Positions 16,778-24,926 of a DNA stretch of 64,000 bases are shown here, one piece after another. The position numbers and the translations under genes are program-made. Each line of letters starts with the position of its first letter. Position 1 is the first letter of the stretch. Below the pieces are notes generated by a model. The model saw only the letters and a list, made by a program, of their open reading frames with translations. It was not told the origin of the DNA and searched no databases. This stretch comes from Streptantibioticus cattleyicolor NRRL 8057 = DSM 46488 (GTDB lineage: Bacteria > Actinomycetota > Actinomycetes > Streptomycetales > Streptomycetaceae). The stretch spans positions 4,278,001 through 4,342,000 of the forward strand of contig NC_017586.1 of assembly GCF_000240165.1 (NCBI RefSeq), given 5' to 3'.

Positions 16778-17416
16778 ATGAGGGGCGAACCCAGTTGCCC
16801 GAAGTGCGGTGGCCGGGTGCGGGCGCCCGGCCTCTTCTCGGATTCCTGGCAGTGCGACGACCACGGCGCCGTCCACCCGTTGCAACCGGTCGTACCGCCC
16901 AGCGTGGAGGCGCTCGGCGTGGTCGTGCACCGGGCGCGGGTGCCGGTGTGGATGCCGTGGCCGCTCCCGGTCGGGTGGCTCTTCACCGGGGTCGCCTCGG
17001 CCGGCGACGACCGCAGCGGCGGACGCGCGACCGCCGTCGCCTGCTCCGGCCCCGGCCCGCTCGGCGGCCCCGGCGAGCTGCTGCTGGTCGCCGAGGAACT
17101 GGGGGTCGGCCTCGGCGCCCGGTACGCCGGCATCCCCGGCCCGGACCCGGGGCCCCACATGTGCGTGGACAAGCCGCCGGACGCCAAGGTGCTGGCGGCC
17201 GGCCACCCCACCCCGCTGTGGCACGTGGCCGGCTCCCCGGCCGACCGCGCGGTCTTCGCCGGCGAGGCGTCCGGCCTGTGGCTGTGGGCCGTCGTCTGGC
17301 CCGAGCGCTCCGGGATGCTCGTCTACGACGAGCTGATACTGGCCGATCTGCGTGACGCGGGCGCGGAGGTGGAGATGGTGCCGTGCGGGGCGCTCTCGCC
17401 CCGGCTGCTGGAGTGA
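16778..17416 (+). CDS. DUF6758-like streptomycete protein with N-terminal zinc ribbon
   Basis: A 212-residue protein opening MRGEPSCPKCGGRVRAPG, a CxxC knuckle followed by WQCDDHG, which probably completes a zinc site. The rest is conserved in streptomycetes (VPVWMPWPLPVGWLFTGVA, SGPGPLGGPGELLLVAEELG). I recall the family as DUF6758; function is unknown. No membrane anchor is evident despite several hydrophobic stretches. The ATG at 16778 has GAGAGG about 12 nt upstream, a weak site. Confidence 0.75.
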   Translation: MRGEPSCPKCGGRVRAPGLFSDSWQCDDHGAVHPLQPVVPPSVEALGVVVHRARVPVWMPWPLPVGWLFTGVASAGDDRSGGRATAVACSGPGPLGGPGELLLVAEELGVGLGARYAGIPGPDPGPHMCVDKPPDAKVLAAGHPTPLWHVAGSPADRAVFAGEASGLWLWAVVWPERSGMLVYDELILADLRDAGAEVEMVPCGALSPRLLE

Positions 17417-17505
17417 ACCCCGGGCGCTCGGCCCCACCCGCGCCCCCGCGGCTCGCCTTGCGAAACGGGGGTTGCCACGGCCGTTATCCTTGGAATCCGA
17501 AGATT

Positions 17506-17523
17506 GACCCCGGGCCCGGGGTC
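17506..17523. promoter_or_regulatory. 18-bp perfect palindrome in the PHP-gene leader
   Basis: GACCCCGGG joined directly to CCCGGGGTC lies 43 bp upstream of the PHP start and downstream of a TATCCT -10-like hexamer (17485-17490). It may be an operator or a mRNA hairpin; its G+C composition makes chance a real possibility. Confidence 0.3.
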
Positions 17524-17565
17524 GGGACCTGAAGCGAGGCCGGGGAAGCCGGGAGGAGGAGAGCC

Positions 17566-18462
17566 GTGCGCATCGACCTGCACACCCATTCCACCGCCTC
17601 CGACGGCACCGACACCCCGGCCGAGCTGGTCCGCAACGCCGCCGCGGCCGGGCTCGACGTGGTGGCCCTCACCGACCACGACACGGTGGCCGGACACCCC
17701 GAGGCCACCGAGGCGCTGCGCACCCTGCACCGGCTGGACGGCTCCCGCCTGACCCTGGTCACCGGAGCCGAACTCTCCTGCCGGGTCGGCGGCGTCAGCA
17801 TGCACATGCTGGCCTACCTCTTCGACCCGGCCGAGCCGGAACTGGCCCGGGAACGCGAACTCGTCCGCGACGACCGGGTGCCGCGCGCCAAGGCCATGAT
17901 CGCCAAACTGCGCGACCTGGGGGTCCCGGTCACCTGGGAACAGGTCGCCCGGATCGCCGGCGTACCGGCGACGGCCGCCACCGGCGGCGGGATATCGGTC
18001 GGCCGCCCGCACCTGGCCGCCGCGATGGTCGAGCTCGGCGTCGTCGCCACCGTCTCCGACGCCTTCACCGACCAGTGGCTGGCGGACGGCGGCCGGGCCT
18101 ACGCCGAGAAGCACGAACTCGACCCGTTCGACGCGATCCGCCTGGTCAAGGCGGCCGGCGGGGTCACCGTCTTCGCCCACCCGGCCGCCGCCAAGCGCGG
18201 CCGGCTGGTCCCCGAGGACGTCATCGCCGAACTCGCCGCGGCCGGCCTCGACGGCATCGAGACCGACCACATGGACCACGACGAGGACACCCGCGTCCGG
18301 CTGCGCGGCCTCGCCGCCGAGCTGGGCCTGCTGACCACCGGCTCCAGCGACTACCACGGCAGCCGGAAGACCTGCCGGCTCGGCGAGTACACCACCGACC
18401 CCGAGGTCTACCGGGAGATCTCGCGCCGGGCCACCGGCGCGGTCCCGATCAGCGCCATCTAG
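17566..18462 (+). CDS. PHP-domain metal-dependent phosphoesterase
   Basis: A 298-residue PHP protein of the YciV/RNase AM type. The metal-site motifs are HTHSTASDG at the N-terminus, LTDHDT, GAELSC, FAHPA and the terminal TGSSDYHG. Relatives hydrolyse 3',5'-bisnucleotides such as pAp or trim RNA 5' ends; which applies here is not visible. The helical insert around residues 95-160 is typical. The GTG at 17566 has GGAGGAGGAG about 6 nt upstream. The gene is followed after 111 bp by the MarC gene on the same strand. Confidence 0.92.
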   Translation: MRIDLHTHSTASDGTDTPAELVRNAAAAGLDVVALTDHDTVAGHPEATEALRTLHRLDGSRLTLVTGAELSCRVGGVSMHMLAYLFDPAEPELARERELVRDDRVPRAKAMIAKLRDLGVPVTWEQVARIAGVPATAATGGGISVGRPHLAAAMVELGVVATVSDAFTDQWLADGGRAYAEKHELDPFDAIRLVKAAGGVTVFAHPAAAKRGRLVPEDVIAELAAAGLDGIETDHMDHDEDTRVRLRGLAAELGLLTTGSSDYHGSRKTCRLGEYTTDPEVYREISRRATGAVPISAI

Positions 18463-18573
18463 CGCGCTCCCCTCCGCCCCGGCGGCCACGCGCCCGTCAA
18501 GCGCGCCGCGCCGCCGCCCCCGCCCGCCCGGCGGCGTCACCCTGCCCGAGAACCGCGAAAGCCCCTCACTGAA

Positions 18574-19179
18574 ATGTTCGACGTCACCCTCTTCGGGTCG
18601 GTCTTCGTCACGCTGTTCGTGATCATGGACCCGCCCGGGATCACCCCCATCTTCATCGCCCTCACCGGCGGTCGCACCACCAAGGTCCAGCGGCGGATGG
18701 CCTGGCAGGCGGTACTGGTCGCGTTCGGCGTCATCGCCGTCTTCGCCCTGTGCGGCCAGCAGATCCTGGACTACCTGCACGTGTCGGTGCCGGCCCTGCG
18801 GATCTCCGGCGGGCTGCTCCTGCTGCTGATCGCGCTCGACCTGCTGACCGGCAAGGCCGACGAGCCGAGCCAGACCAAGGACGTCAACGTCGCCCTGGTG
18901 CCGCTGGGCATGCCGCTGCTGGCCGGCCCCGGCGCCATCGTCACGGTGATCCTCGCCGTGCAGCACGCGGGCGGCGCCGGCCAGCAGATCTCGGTCTGGG
19001 CGGCCATCGTCGCCATGCACATCGTGCTGTGGCTGACCATGCGCTACTCGCTGGCGATCATCCGGATCATCAAGGACGGCGGCGTGGTGCTGGTCACCCG
19101 GCTCTCCGGCATGCTGCTGTCGGCCATCGCCGTCCAGCAGGTGGCCAACGGCGTGATGGGCTTCATCCACGGCGGCTGA
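18574..19179 (+). CDS. MarC family integral membrane protein
   Basis: A 201-residue protein with six predicted membrane helices. It has the MarC/YhcE signature segments FVIMDPPGITPIF, RISGGLLLLLIALDLL and PLGMPLLAGPGAIVTVIL. Despite the name (multiple antibiotic resistance), MarC is not a proven drug pump and its substrate is unknown. It lies on the same strand as the PHP gene, as in other actinobacteria. The strong hairpin at 19207-19238 ends the unit. Confidence 0.9.
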   Translation: MFDVTLFGSVFVTLFVIMDPPGITPIFIALTGGRTTKVQRRMAWQAVLVAFGVIAVFALCGQQILDYLHVSVPALRISGGLLLLLIALDLLTGKADEPSQTKDVNVALVPLGMPLLAGPGAIVTVILAVQHAGGAGQQISVWAAIVAMHIVLWLTMRYSLAIIRIIKDGGVVLVTRLSGMLLSAIAVQQVANGVMGFIHGG

Positions 19180-19206
19180 CGGCACCCGCGCCGTCCCGGA
19201 CGCGTC

Positions 19207-19238
19207 AGCGCCCCCGTACCACGTCGTACGGGGGCGCT
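19207..19238. terminator. Bidirectional terminator hairpin
   Basis: A perfect 13-bp stem (19207-19219 with 19226-19238) with a 6-nt loop lies between the convergent MarC gene and the 46-residue protein gene. It lacks a T-tract. Confidence 0.75.
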
Positions 19239-19260
19239 CGGCGTCTTCAGTCTCGACCGT

Positions 19261-19401
19261 TCACTCCGCAGGGCGGATGTAGAGGCGCTGGCCGGTCGCC
19301 GCGGCCTGCTGCACGATCTTCTTGACGGAGGCGGCGTCCACGACGGTGCTCTCGACAGCGGTGCCGTCGACATCGTCGAGTCGCATGATCTCGAAGCGCA
19401 T
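19261..19401 (-). CDS. Conserved 46-residue streptomycete protein
   Basis: A small soluble protein, MRFEIMRLDDVDG at the start and QRLYIRPAE at the end, with a helix VKKIVQQAAATG between strands. It looks like a compact beta-alpha-beta unit. The ATG at 19401 is preceded by AGGGAG at about 7 nt. It is probably a real, widely kept gene of unknown role. A roughly 200-nt leader separates it from an AT-rich putative promoter near 19580-19605. Confidence 0.75.
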   Translation of the reverse strand: MRFEIMRLDDVDGTAVESTVVDAASVKKIVQQAAATGQRLYIRPAE

Positions 19402-19441
19402 GGGGCTTCTCCCTTCGTCCGTCCCGCGTCGACCACGGGGT

Positions 19442-19588
19442 TCAGGCAAGCGAGCACTCCTCCATTGGAGAACGACGCTGGGTCACGGCCGTTGCCGGGC
19501 CGTGAACACTGAGTTGCGCGGCCGACGTGTGACCGCGCTCCACCAGTTCCAACGACGCTGTCGCAGGGATTGTTCCCTTGGCTAACAA
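19442..19588 (-). CDS. Possible 48-codon leader reading frame with a TTA second codon
   Basis: A TTG-initiated frame would encode a peptide containing ASLELVERGHTSAAQLSVHG and ending PMEECSLA. Its third-codon-position G+C is low for this genome and there is no ribosome-binding site. The second codon is TTA, the rare bldA-dependent leucine codon. It lies in the leader of the 46-residue protein gene and may be chance. Confidence 0.25.
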   Translation of the reverse strand: MLAKGTIPATASLELVERGHTSAAQLSVHGPATAVTQRRSPMEECSLA

Positions 19589-19602
19589 AATTTTTGAGCG
19601 GT

Positions 19603-20505
19603 CTAATTCCCGCCCTGCGCAACGGAACCGGAAAACCAGAAGTCGAGCAGCGCGCGTGCCGTCCCACCTGGGCGTTCGGCGTTGGGGGAGTGCTCGGCGC
19701 CGGGGATCACCACGCGTCGGGCGGCGAGGCGGCGGGCCATCTCGTCCAGCCACGGAACGGGCCAGGCGTAGTCGACCTCGCCGGAGATCACCAGCTTGGG
19801 CAGCGGGACGGCGGCCAGCTCGGCGACCCGGTCGGGCTCGGTCGTCAGTTGCTCACCGGTGACCGCGAGCTGCTCGGGCACGTTGGCCAGCCAGCGCTGG
19901 TGCAAGAACTCCTCGATCCCGGAGGGCAACGGGGGCTCGCCGCCGCCCCCGGGGCCGCCCGCCGCCCGCCGGGCCGCGGCCTGCTCGGCGTCCATGGCCC
20001 GCATGGTCCGCCAGATGGACTCCAGATCGGTGGCGGCCAGCGCCTCGACGAGCAGCCGGGTGCGCACCCGCTGGCCCTCGTCGATCGCGGCCGGGCCCGA
20101 GCTCATCAACGTCAGCGAAGCCCACGGCCCACCGCCGCGCAGCACCGCGGCCCGGGCCAGCTGACCCCCCATCGAGTGGCCCACCAGATGCACCGGCCCG
20201 CCCAACGCCTCGCCCTGCGCCAGCAGATCGGCCGCCAGCTCGTCCTGGGCGTACGCGCCGCGCACCCGCGGCCCACCGGTCTCGTACTGCCCGCGGCCGT
20301 CCACCGCCACCGCCCGCAGCCCGGCCTCGGCCAGCGGTTGCAGCAGCGCGATGAAGTCCTCCTTGCTGCCGGTGAACCCCGGCACCAGCAGAACGGTCCC
20401 GCGCCGCGGCTCACCCGCGTCCAGCACGGCGAACGACCCCCGCCCCGTCTCCAGCCGACGGGCACGGGCGGAGGGCGGGAGGGTCAGCATCGGAGGTCGG
20501 CTCAT
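19603..20505 (-). CDS. Alpha/beta hydrolase
   Basis: A 300-residue hydrolase with the oxyanion region LLVPGFTGSKEDF, the nucleophile elbow GHSMGG, a lid of about 70 residues (RTRLLVEALAATDLESIW and onward) and the catalytic His in GAEHSPNAERPG. The acid is probably the Asp in ISGEVDYAWP. The substrate is unknown. The ATG at 20505 lies 6 nt after TAGCCT with no ribosome-binding site, a leaderless pattern. The gene sits alone between the small protein and the RNA helicase. Confidence 0.88.
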   Translation of the reverse strand: MSRPPMLTLPPSARARRLETGRGSFAVLDAGEPRRGTVLLVPGFTGSKEDFIALLQPLAEAGLRAVAVDGRGQYETGGPRVRGAYAQDELAADLLAQGEALGGPVHLVGHSMGGQLARAAVLRGGGPWASLTLMSSGPAAIDEGQRVRTRLLVEALAATDLESIWRTMRAMDAEQAAARRAAGGPGGGGEPPLPSGIEEFLHQRWLANVPEQLAVTGEQLTTEPDRVAELAAVPLPKLVISGEVDYAWPVPWLDEMARRLAARRVVIPGAEHSPNAERPGGTARALLDFWFSGSVAQGGN

Positions 20506-20514
20506 GACCGCAGG

Positions 20515-22965
20515 CTAACCGTCCGGCCTGGGCGAACGCCGGACGGCCGGCCACCCCACGGGTGACCGGTCGTCCGTCGCGTACGCCCTCGCGCGGCTCA
20601 GCCGGCGACGGCCTCCTCGGCCACGACGGCCTTGGCGGCCGTCTTGCGGGTCGTCCGCTTGCGCGGCGCGGGTGCCGCGTCGGCCTCGGCCGGCTCGGCG
20701 GCGACGGCCTTGCGGGTCGTCCGCTTGCGCGGCGCGGGTGCCGCTTCGGCTTCGGGAGCCTCGGCGACGGCCTTGCGGGTGGCCCGCTTGCGCGGGGCCG
20801 GGGTCGCTTGGGCTTCGAGTGCCTCGGCGACCGTCTTGCGCGTGGTGCGCTTGCGCGGGGCCGGGGTGGCTTCGGCCTCCGGGGCGTCGGCTACCGCCTT
20901 GCGCGTGGTGCGCTTGCGCGGGGCGGGCGCGGCCTCGGCCTCGGGTGCTTCCGCTACCGCCTTGCGGGTCGTGCGCTTGCGCGGCGCGGGGCGCCTCGGC
21001 CTCCGGTGCCTCGGCGACGGCCTTGCGGGTGGCCCGCTTGCGCGGGGCCGGGGTGGCTTCTGCCTCGGGGGCGTCGGCTACCGCCTTGCGGGTGGTGCGC
21101 TTGCGCGGGGCGGGCGCGGCCTCGGCTTCGGGGGCCTCGGTCGGCTCGGCGGCCACGGCGGCGGCCTTGCGGGTGGTCGTGCGCTTGCGCGGGGCCGGGA
21201 CGGTCTCGGTGACCGGCGCCGTGACCTCGGACGCGGTCTCCGGCGCCGCCTCGGGCTCGGCGACGGCCTTGACGGCACGGGTACGACGGCGGGCGGGCTT
21301 GGCGGGGGCCTCGGCCGCCGGCTCCAGCACCGTCACCGCGACGGGAACCTCGACCGGCTCGGCCACCGCAGCCACCGGAGCGGAATCCACCGGAGCGGAA
21401 TCCACCGGCGCCAAGGCCACCGGGGCGGAGGCGCCCGACCGGGTACGGCGACGGCGGCGCGGGGTGCGACGGCCTTCCGGAGCCTCCGGCGCGGCGGAGT
21501 CGCCGCCCTCGGCCACGGCGGCCGGCTGCTCGGCCGGGGCGTCGGACGTCTGGCCGCCACGGGTACGGCGACGGCGGCGCGGCGTACGTTCCCGCCGGGG
21601 CCGCTCGGCCTCCGGCTCGGCGTCACCGCGGCGGCGGCCACGCGGCCCCCGTCCGCCGGTCTCGCCGAGGTCCTCGATCTCCTCGGCGGCGAGCCCGGCC
21701 CGGGTGCGCTCGGCGCGCGGCAGCACACCGGTGACGTCCGTCGGGATGTCCAGCAGCTCGTAGAGGTGGCCGGAGGTGGAGTAGGTCTCCTCCGGCTCGT
21801 TGAACGACAGGTCGAGCGCCTTGTTGATCAGCTGCCAGCGCGGCACGTCGTCCCAGTCGACCAGGGTGATCGCGGTGCCCGAGGCGCCCGCCCGGCCGGT
21901 GCGGCCGACCCGGTGCAGATAGGTCTTCTCGTCCTCGGGGCACTGGTAGTTGACGACGTGGGTGACGCCGTCCACGTCGATGCCGCGCGCGGCGACGTCG
22001 GTGCACACCAGCACGTCGACCTTGCCGTTGCGGAACGCGCGCAGCGCCTGCTCGCGGGCGCCCTGGCCGAGGTCGCCGTGGACCGCACCGGCCGCGAAGC
22101 CGCGCCGGGAGAGCTGGTCGGCGACGTCGGCGGCGGTGCGCTTGGTACGGGCGAAGATCATGGCGAGCCCGCGCCCGCGCGCCTGGAGGATGCGGGAGAC
22201 CATCTCGACCTTGTCGAGCGAGTGGGCCCGGAAGACGTGCTGGGTGATGTTGGCCACGGTCGCGCCCTCGTCGTCCGGGGCGGTGGCCCGGATGTGGGTG
22301 GGCTGCGACATGTAACGGCGGGCGAGGGAGATCACCTGGCCGGGCATGGTGGCCGAGAAGAGCATGGTCTGGCGCTTGCGCGGCAGCATCTCCATGATCT
22401 TCTCGACGTCGGGCAGGAAGCCCAGGTCGAGCATCTCGTCGGCCTCGTCGAGCACCAGCGCGCGCACCGAGCCCAGCGCCAGCTTGCGCTGTCCGGCCAG
22501 GTCGAGCAGCCGGCCCGGGGTGCCCACGACCACGTCGACGCCCTTGTTCAACGCCTCGACCTGCGGCTCGTACGCCCGGCCGCCGTAGATCGCCAGCACC
22601 CGCACGTCACGTACCTTGCCGGCGGTGAGCAGGTCGTTGGTGACCTGGACGCACAGCTCCCGGGTGGGGACCACGACGAGGGCCTGCGGGGCGCCGTCGG
22701 CCAGCTCCTCGGGCCGGGCGCGGCCGGCCTCCACGTCGGCGGCGACGGTGACGCGCTCCAGCAGCGGGAGGCCGAAGCCGAGCGTCTTGCCGGTGCCGGT
22801 CTTGGCCTGGCCGATGACGTCGTTGCCGGCCAGCGCGACCGGCAGGGTCATCTCCTGAATGGGGAACGGGGTGGTGATGCCGACGGCCTCGAGGGCCTCG
22901 GCGGTCTCGGGGAGGATCCCGAGATCACGGAACGTCGTGGTGGACAGGGTGCTTGCCTCTTCCAT
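20515..22965 (-). CDS. DEAD-box RNA helicase with repetitive, frameshifted C-terminal tail
   Basis: 816 residues as read. The two RecA-like lobes are intact: Q-motif region to residue 40, Walker A AKTGTGKT (54-61), PTREL, GTPGR, DEAD (173-176), SAT (204-206) and HRVGRTGR (351-358). After residue ~430 the protein is a basic, Ala/Pro-rich tail with tandem repeats of about 21 residues (KRTTRKAV plus an acidic APEAEA stretch). At 20985-20995 the repeat is 2 nt short, so the frame changes and the last ~160 residues lose the pattern. The original frame would end at 20598 (VVAEEAVAG). The tail probably binds RNA. Homologous to RhlE/CshA-type helicases acting in ribosome or mRNA metabolism. Confidence 0.9.
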   Translation of the reverse strand: MEEASTLSTTTFRDLGILPETAEALEAVGITTPFPIQEMTLPVALAGNDVIGQAKTGTGKTLGFGLPLLERVTVAADVEAGRARPEELADGAPQALVVVPTRELCVQVTNDLLTAGKVRDVRVLAIYGGRAYEPQVEALNKGVDVVVGTPGRLLDLAGQRKLALGSVRALVLDEADEMLDLGFLPDVEKIMEMLPRKRQTMLFSATMPGQVISLARRYMSQPTHIRATAPDDEGATVANITQHVFRAHSLDKVEMVSRILQARGRGLAMIFARTKRTAADVADQLSRRGFAAGAVHGDLGQGAREQALRAFRNGKVDVLVCTDVAARGIDVDGVTHVVNYQCPEDEKTYLHRVGRTGRAGASGTAITLVDWDDVPRWQLINKALDLSFNEPEETYSTSGHLYELLDIPTDVTGVLPRAERTRAGLAAEEIEDLGETGGRGPRGRRRGDAEPEAERPRRERTPRRRRRTRGGQTSDAPAEQPAAVAEGGDSAAPEAPEGRRTPRRRRRTRSGASAPVALAPVDSAPVDSAPVAAVAEPVEVPVAVTVLEPAAEAPAKPARRRTRAVKAVAEPEAAPETASEVTAPVTETVPAPRKRTTTRKAAAVAAEPTEAPEAEAAPAPRKRTTRKAVADAPEAEATPAPRKRATRKAVAEAPEAEAPRAAQAHDPQGGSGSTRGRGRARPAQAHHAQGGSRRPGGRSHPGPAQAHHAQDGRRGTRSPSDPGPAQAGHPQGRRRGSRSRSGTRAAQADDPQGRRRRAGRGRRGTRAAQADDPQDGRQGRRGRGGRRRLSRARAYATDDRSPVGWPAVRRSPRPDG
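20650..21195. repeat. Tandem 63-bp coding repeats in the helicase tail
   Basis: The motif CGCTTGCGCGG recurs at about 20656, 20722, 20785, 20848, 20911, 20974, 21035, 21098 and 21181 (plus strand). Most steps are 63 bp (21 codons). One step (20974 to 21035) is 61 bp and causes the frameshift. Confidence 0.9.
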
Positions 22966-23361
22966 GAGCGCGGCACCGTCGGTGAGGGGGGTCGAACATC
23001 CGTGAGCCGGATGTTGACCGCGCCGAAGGGTCGTACGGCCGCGAAGTCCCCCGGGCACAAGGCCGGGGGCGGCCGAGAAGCGCGGGACCGCAGCCCTCAC
23101 GCGTGCCGCGAGCGGGGCCCCTCCCACCGGCAGGTGGGCGAGGCGGTCGGTTCGGAGCCGATCGGGCCACCGACCGGGCATCCGCGTTCATACGTCGGCC
23201 CGTCGGCGGTCCGTTGGCACGGACTCAGGCGGGCTCTTTATCACTGTACCCCGGAATGCCGCACGCGCGCGGAACGGATTCCGCGCGACCGCCCGGGGCC
23301 GGGCCGGACGCCGCCCGGGCGGGGGCTTGTGGCGCGGTTCCGGCGGGCTATTGTGCCGAGC
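22966..23361. other. 396-bp divergent intergenic region, long helicase leader
   Basis: On the minus strand a plausible promoter lies near 23235-23250 (TACAGT followed by GATAAA). It would give the helicase mRNA a 5' leader of over 250 nt, as is common for autoregulated RNA helicases. On the plus strand TTGTGG-N16-TATTGT (23327-23354) serves the ferritin-like gene. No protein-coding frame here is convincing. Confidence 0.5.
23327..23354 (+). promoter_or_regulatory. Promoter of the ferritin-like gene
   Basis: TTGTGG at 23327-23332 and TATTGT at 23349-23354 are 16 nt apart. The ATG at 23362 lies 7 nt after the -10, so transcription would start at or next to the start codon (leaderless). Confidence 0.5.
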
Positions 23362-24093
23362 ATGCAGACGCCTGACGAGACCAACGCCACCCCCGCCACC
23401 GGCATCGCCGCCCGCGACTGGGCCACCGCCGCCGCGGACCCGCAGTACCGCGCCGCGGTCGTCGACCTGCTGGGGGCGCTGGCCTACGGCGAGCTGGCCG
23501 CGTTCGAACGGCTGGCGGAGGATGCCAAGCTGGCGCCCACCCTGGCCGACAAGGCGGAGCTGGCGAAGATGGCGTCGGCCGAGTTCGGCCACTTCGAACG
23601 GCTGCGGGACCGGCTCGCCGAGGTCGGCGAGGAGCCCACCGCCGCGATGGAGCCGTTCGCCGCCGCGCTCGACGGCTTCCACCGCCAGACCGCCCCGTCC
23701 GACTGGCTGGAGGGCCTGGTCAAGGCGTATGTGGGCGACTCGATCGCCAGTGACTTCTACCGCGAGGTGGCCGCCCGGCTCGACTCCGACACCCGCTCGC
23801 TGGTGCTGGCGGTGCTGGACGACACCGGGCACGCCAGCTTCGCGGTGGAGAAGGTGCGGGCCGCCATCGAGGCCGAACCGCGGGTCGGCGGACGGCTGGC
23901 GCTGTGGGCCCGCCGGCTGATGGGCGAGGCGCTCTCCCAGGCCCAGCGGGTGGTCGCCGAGCGCGACGCCCTGTCCACGATGCTGGTCGGCGGGGTCGCC
24001 GACGGCTTCGACCTGGCCGAGGTGGGCCGGATGTTCACCCGGATCACCGAGGCGCACACCAAGCGGATGTCCGCCCTCGGCCTCGCCTCCTGA
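23362..24093 (+). CDS. Ferritin-like fold protein (MiaE-like)
   Basis: A 243-residue all-helical protein. Repeated helix pairs carry candidate metal ligands: YGELAAFERLAEDAKL, ASAEFGHFERLRDRL, and later YVGDSIASDFYREVA and LDDTGHASFAVEKVR. The Glu-x-x-His spacing resembles the diiron ferritin/MiaE superfamily. Whether it binds iron or modifies tRNA is unknown. Its place beside the DEAD-box helicase parallels mycobacteria. No ribosome-binding site is visible and the transcript is probably leaderless. Confidence 0.85.
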   Translation: MQTPDETNATPATGIAARDWATAAADPQYRAAVVDLLGALAYGELAAFERLAEDAKLAPTLADKAELAKMASAEFGHFERLRDRLAEVGEEPTAAMEPFAAALDGFHRQTAPSDWLEGLVKAYVGDSIASDFYREVAARLDSDTRSLVLAVLDDTGHASFAVEKVRAAIEAEPRVGGRLALWARRLMGEALSQAQRVVAERDALSTMLVGGVADGFDLAEVGRMFTRITEAHTKRMSALGLAS

Positions 24094-24099
24094 CCGTAC

Positions 24100-24128
24100 G
24101 GCGGCGGCACCCGCCGGATGCCGCCGCC
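24100..24128. terminator. Terminator hairpin between convergent genes
   Basis: A perfect 10-bp stem (24100-24109 with 24119-24128) with a 9-nt loop follows the ferritin-like gene and precedes the end of the converging small membrane protein. Confidence 0.6.
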
Positions 24129-24146
24129 CCGTCGTCCCGCGGCCGG

Positions 24147-24419
24147 TCATGCCGTCCGCGGCGAGGCTGATCGGCGCGGCGCCGCCTCCCGTACCAGCAG
24201 CGACAGCAGCGCGCCGGCCACTGCCAGGGCACCGGCGAGCACCAGCGGCGGATGGCCGGCGCCGAGCACGGCCCGGGTGACCAGACCGCCGAGGAGCGCC
24301 GCCACCGGGCCGGTGGCCAGCGTCAGCGGCCGGGCCGGGAACCGTGCCGGGAACAGCCGCAAGGCCACGTACGCCAGCCCCAGGCCGATCGCCGCGCTGC
24401 CGAGCGCCTCCCAGACCAT
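24147..24419 (-). CDS. Small membrane protein of unknown function
   Basis: A 90-residue protein with about three hydrophobic helices (ALGSAAIGLGLAYVALRL, LTLATGPVAALLGGLVTRA, PLVLAGALAVAGALLSLLV) and a basic Arg-rich tail. I recognise no family. The ATG at 24419 directly follows GGGAGGGAG, a strong site. It lies downstream of the DUF3107 terminator, so it probably has its own promoter. Confidence 0.75.
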   Translation of the reverse strand: MVWEALGSAAIGLGLAYVALRLFPARFPARPLTLATGPVAALLGGLVTRAVLGAGHPPLVLAGALAVAGALLSLLVREAAPRRSASPRTA

Positions 24420-24524
24420 GGTCTCCCTCCCGCTTCCTCGAGCGCGAAGTGCCGCCGCCGCAACCGACGGCGAGCGGTCGTCGGGTGGCGTCCTACCCAT
24501 GGCGCGGGGGCGGCCAAACGAAAG

Positions 24525-24560
24525 CGGCCGGCCCGGTTCTGCGAGGAACCGGGCCGGCCG
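24525..24560 (-). terminator. Intrinsic terminator of the DUF3107 gene
   Basis: A perfect 15-bp stem (24525-24539 with 24546-24560) and 6-nt loop. On the minus strand it is followed by CTTTCGTTT, a weak U-rich tail. Confidence 0.85.
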
Positions 24561-24603
24561 TGACGCGTACGAGAAGGGCCCGCCGGGGGCGCACCCGAGG
24601 GCT

Positions 24604-24831
24604 TCAGATGGCTCCGAAACCGACCTTGTGCTTGGTCGGCTCGCCGATCTCGACGTAGGCGAGGCGCTCGGACGGCACCAGGACCTTGCGGCCCCGGTCG
24701 TCGGTGAGGCTGAGCAGCTTGGCGGAACCGGTGAGCGCGGCGGCGACCGCCTGCTCGATCTCCTCACCCGACTGCTCGCTCTCGATGACGATCTCGCGCG
24801 GCGCGTGCTGCACGCCGATCTTGACCTCCAC
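24604..24831 (-). CDS. DUF3107 family protein
   Basis: A 75-residue protein (start VEVKIGVQHAPREIVIESEQ, middle LLSLTDDRGRKVLVP, end KHKVGFGAI). It matches the actinobacterial DUF3107 family, whose mycobacterial member TB9.4 sits beside a TetR gene as here. Function is unknown; the pattern suggests a small beta-rich fold. The GTG at 24831 lies 7 nt after GGAGGG. It probably forms a unit with the TetR gene 95 bp upstream. Confidence 0.92.
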   Translation of the reverse strand: MEVKIGVQHAPREIVIESEQSGEEIEQAVAAALTGSAKLLSLTDDRGRKVLVPSERLAYVEIGEPTKHKVGFGAI

Positions 24832-24926
24832 GGTGCTTCCCTCCGATGGTCTGGCGGTACGCGTGTCAGCCACGCGTTACGCCGCCCACATTAGCGAACC
24901 CCAAGGCCGGGCAAACCGCCCGACGA

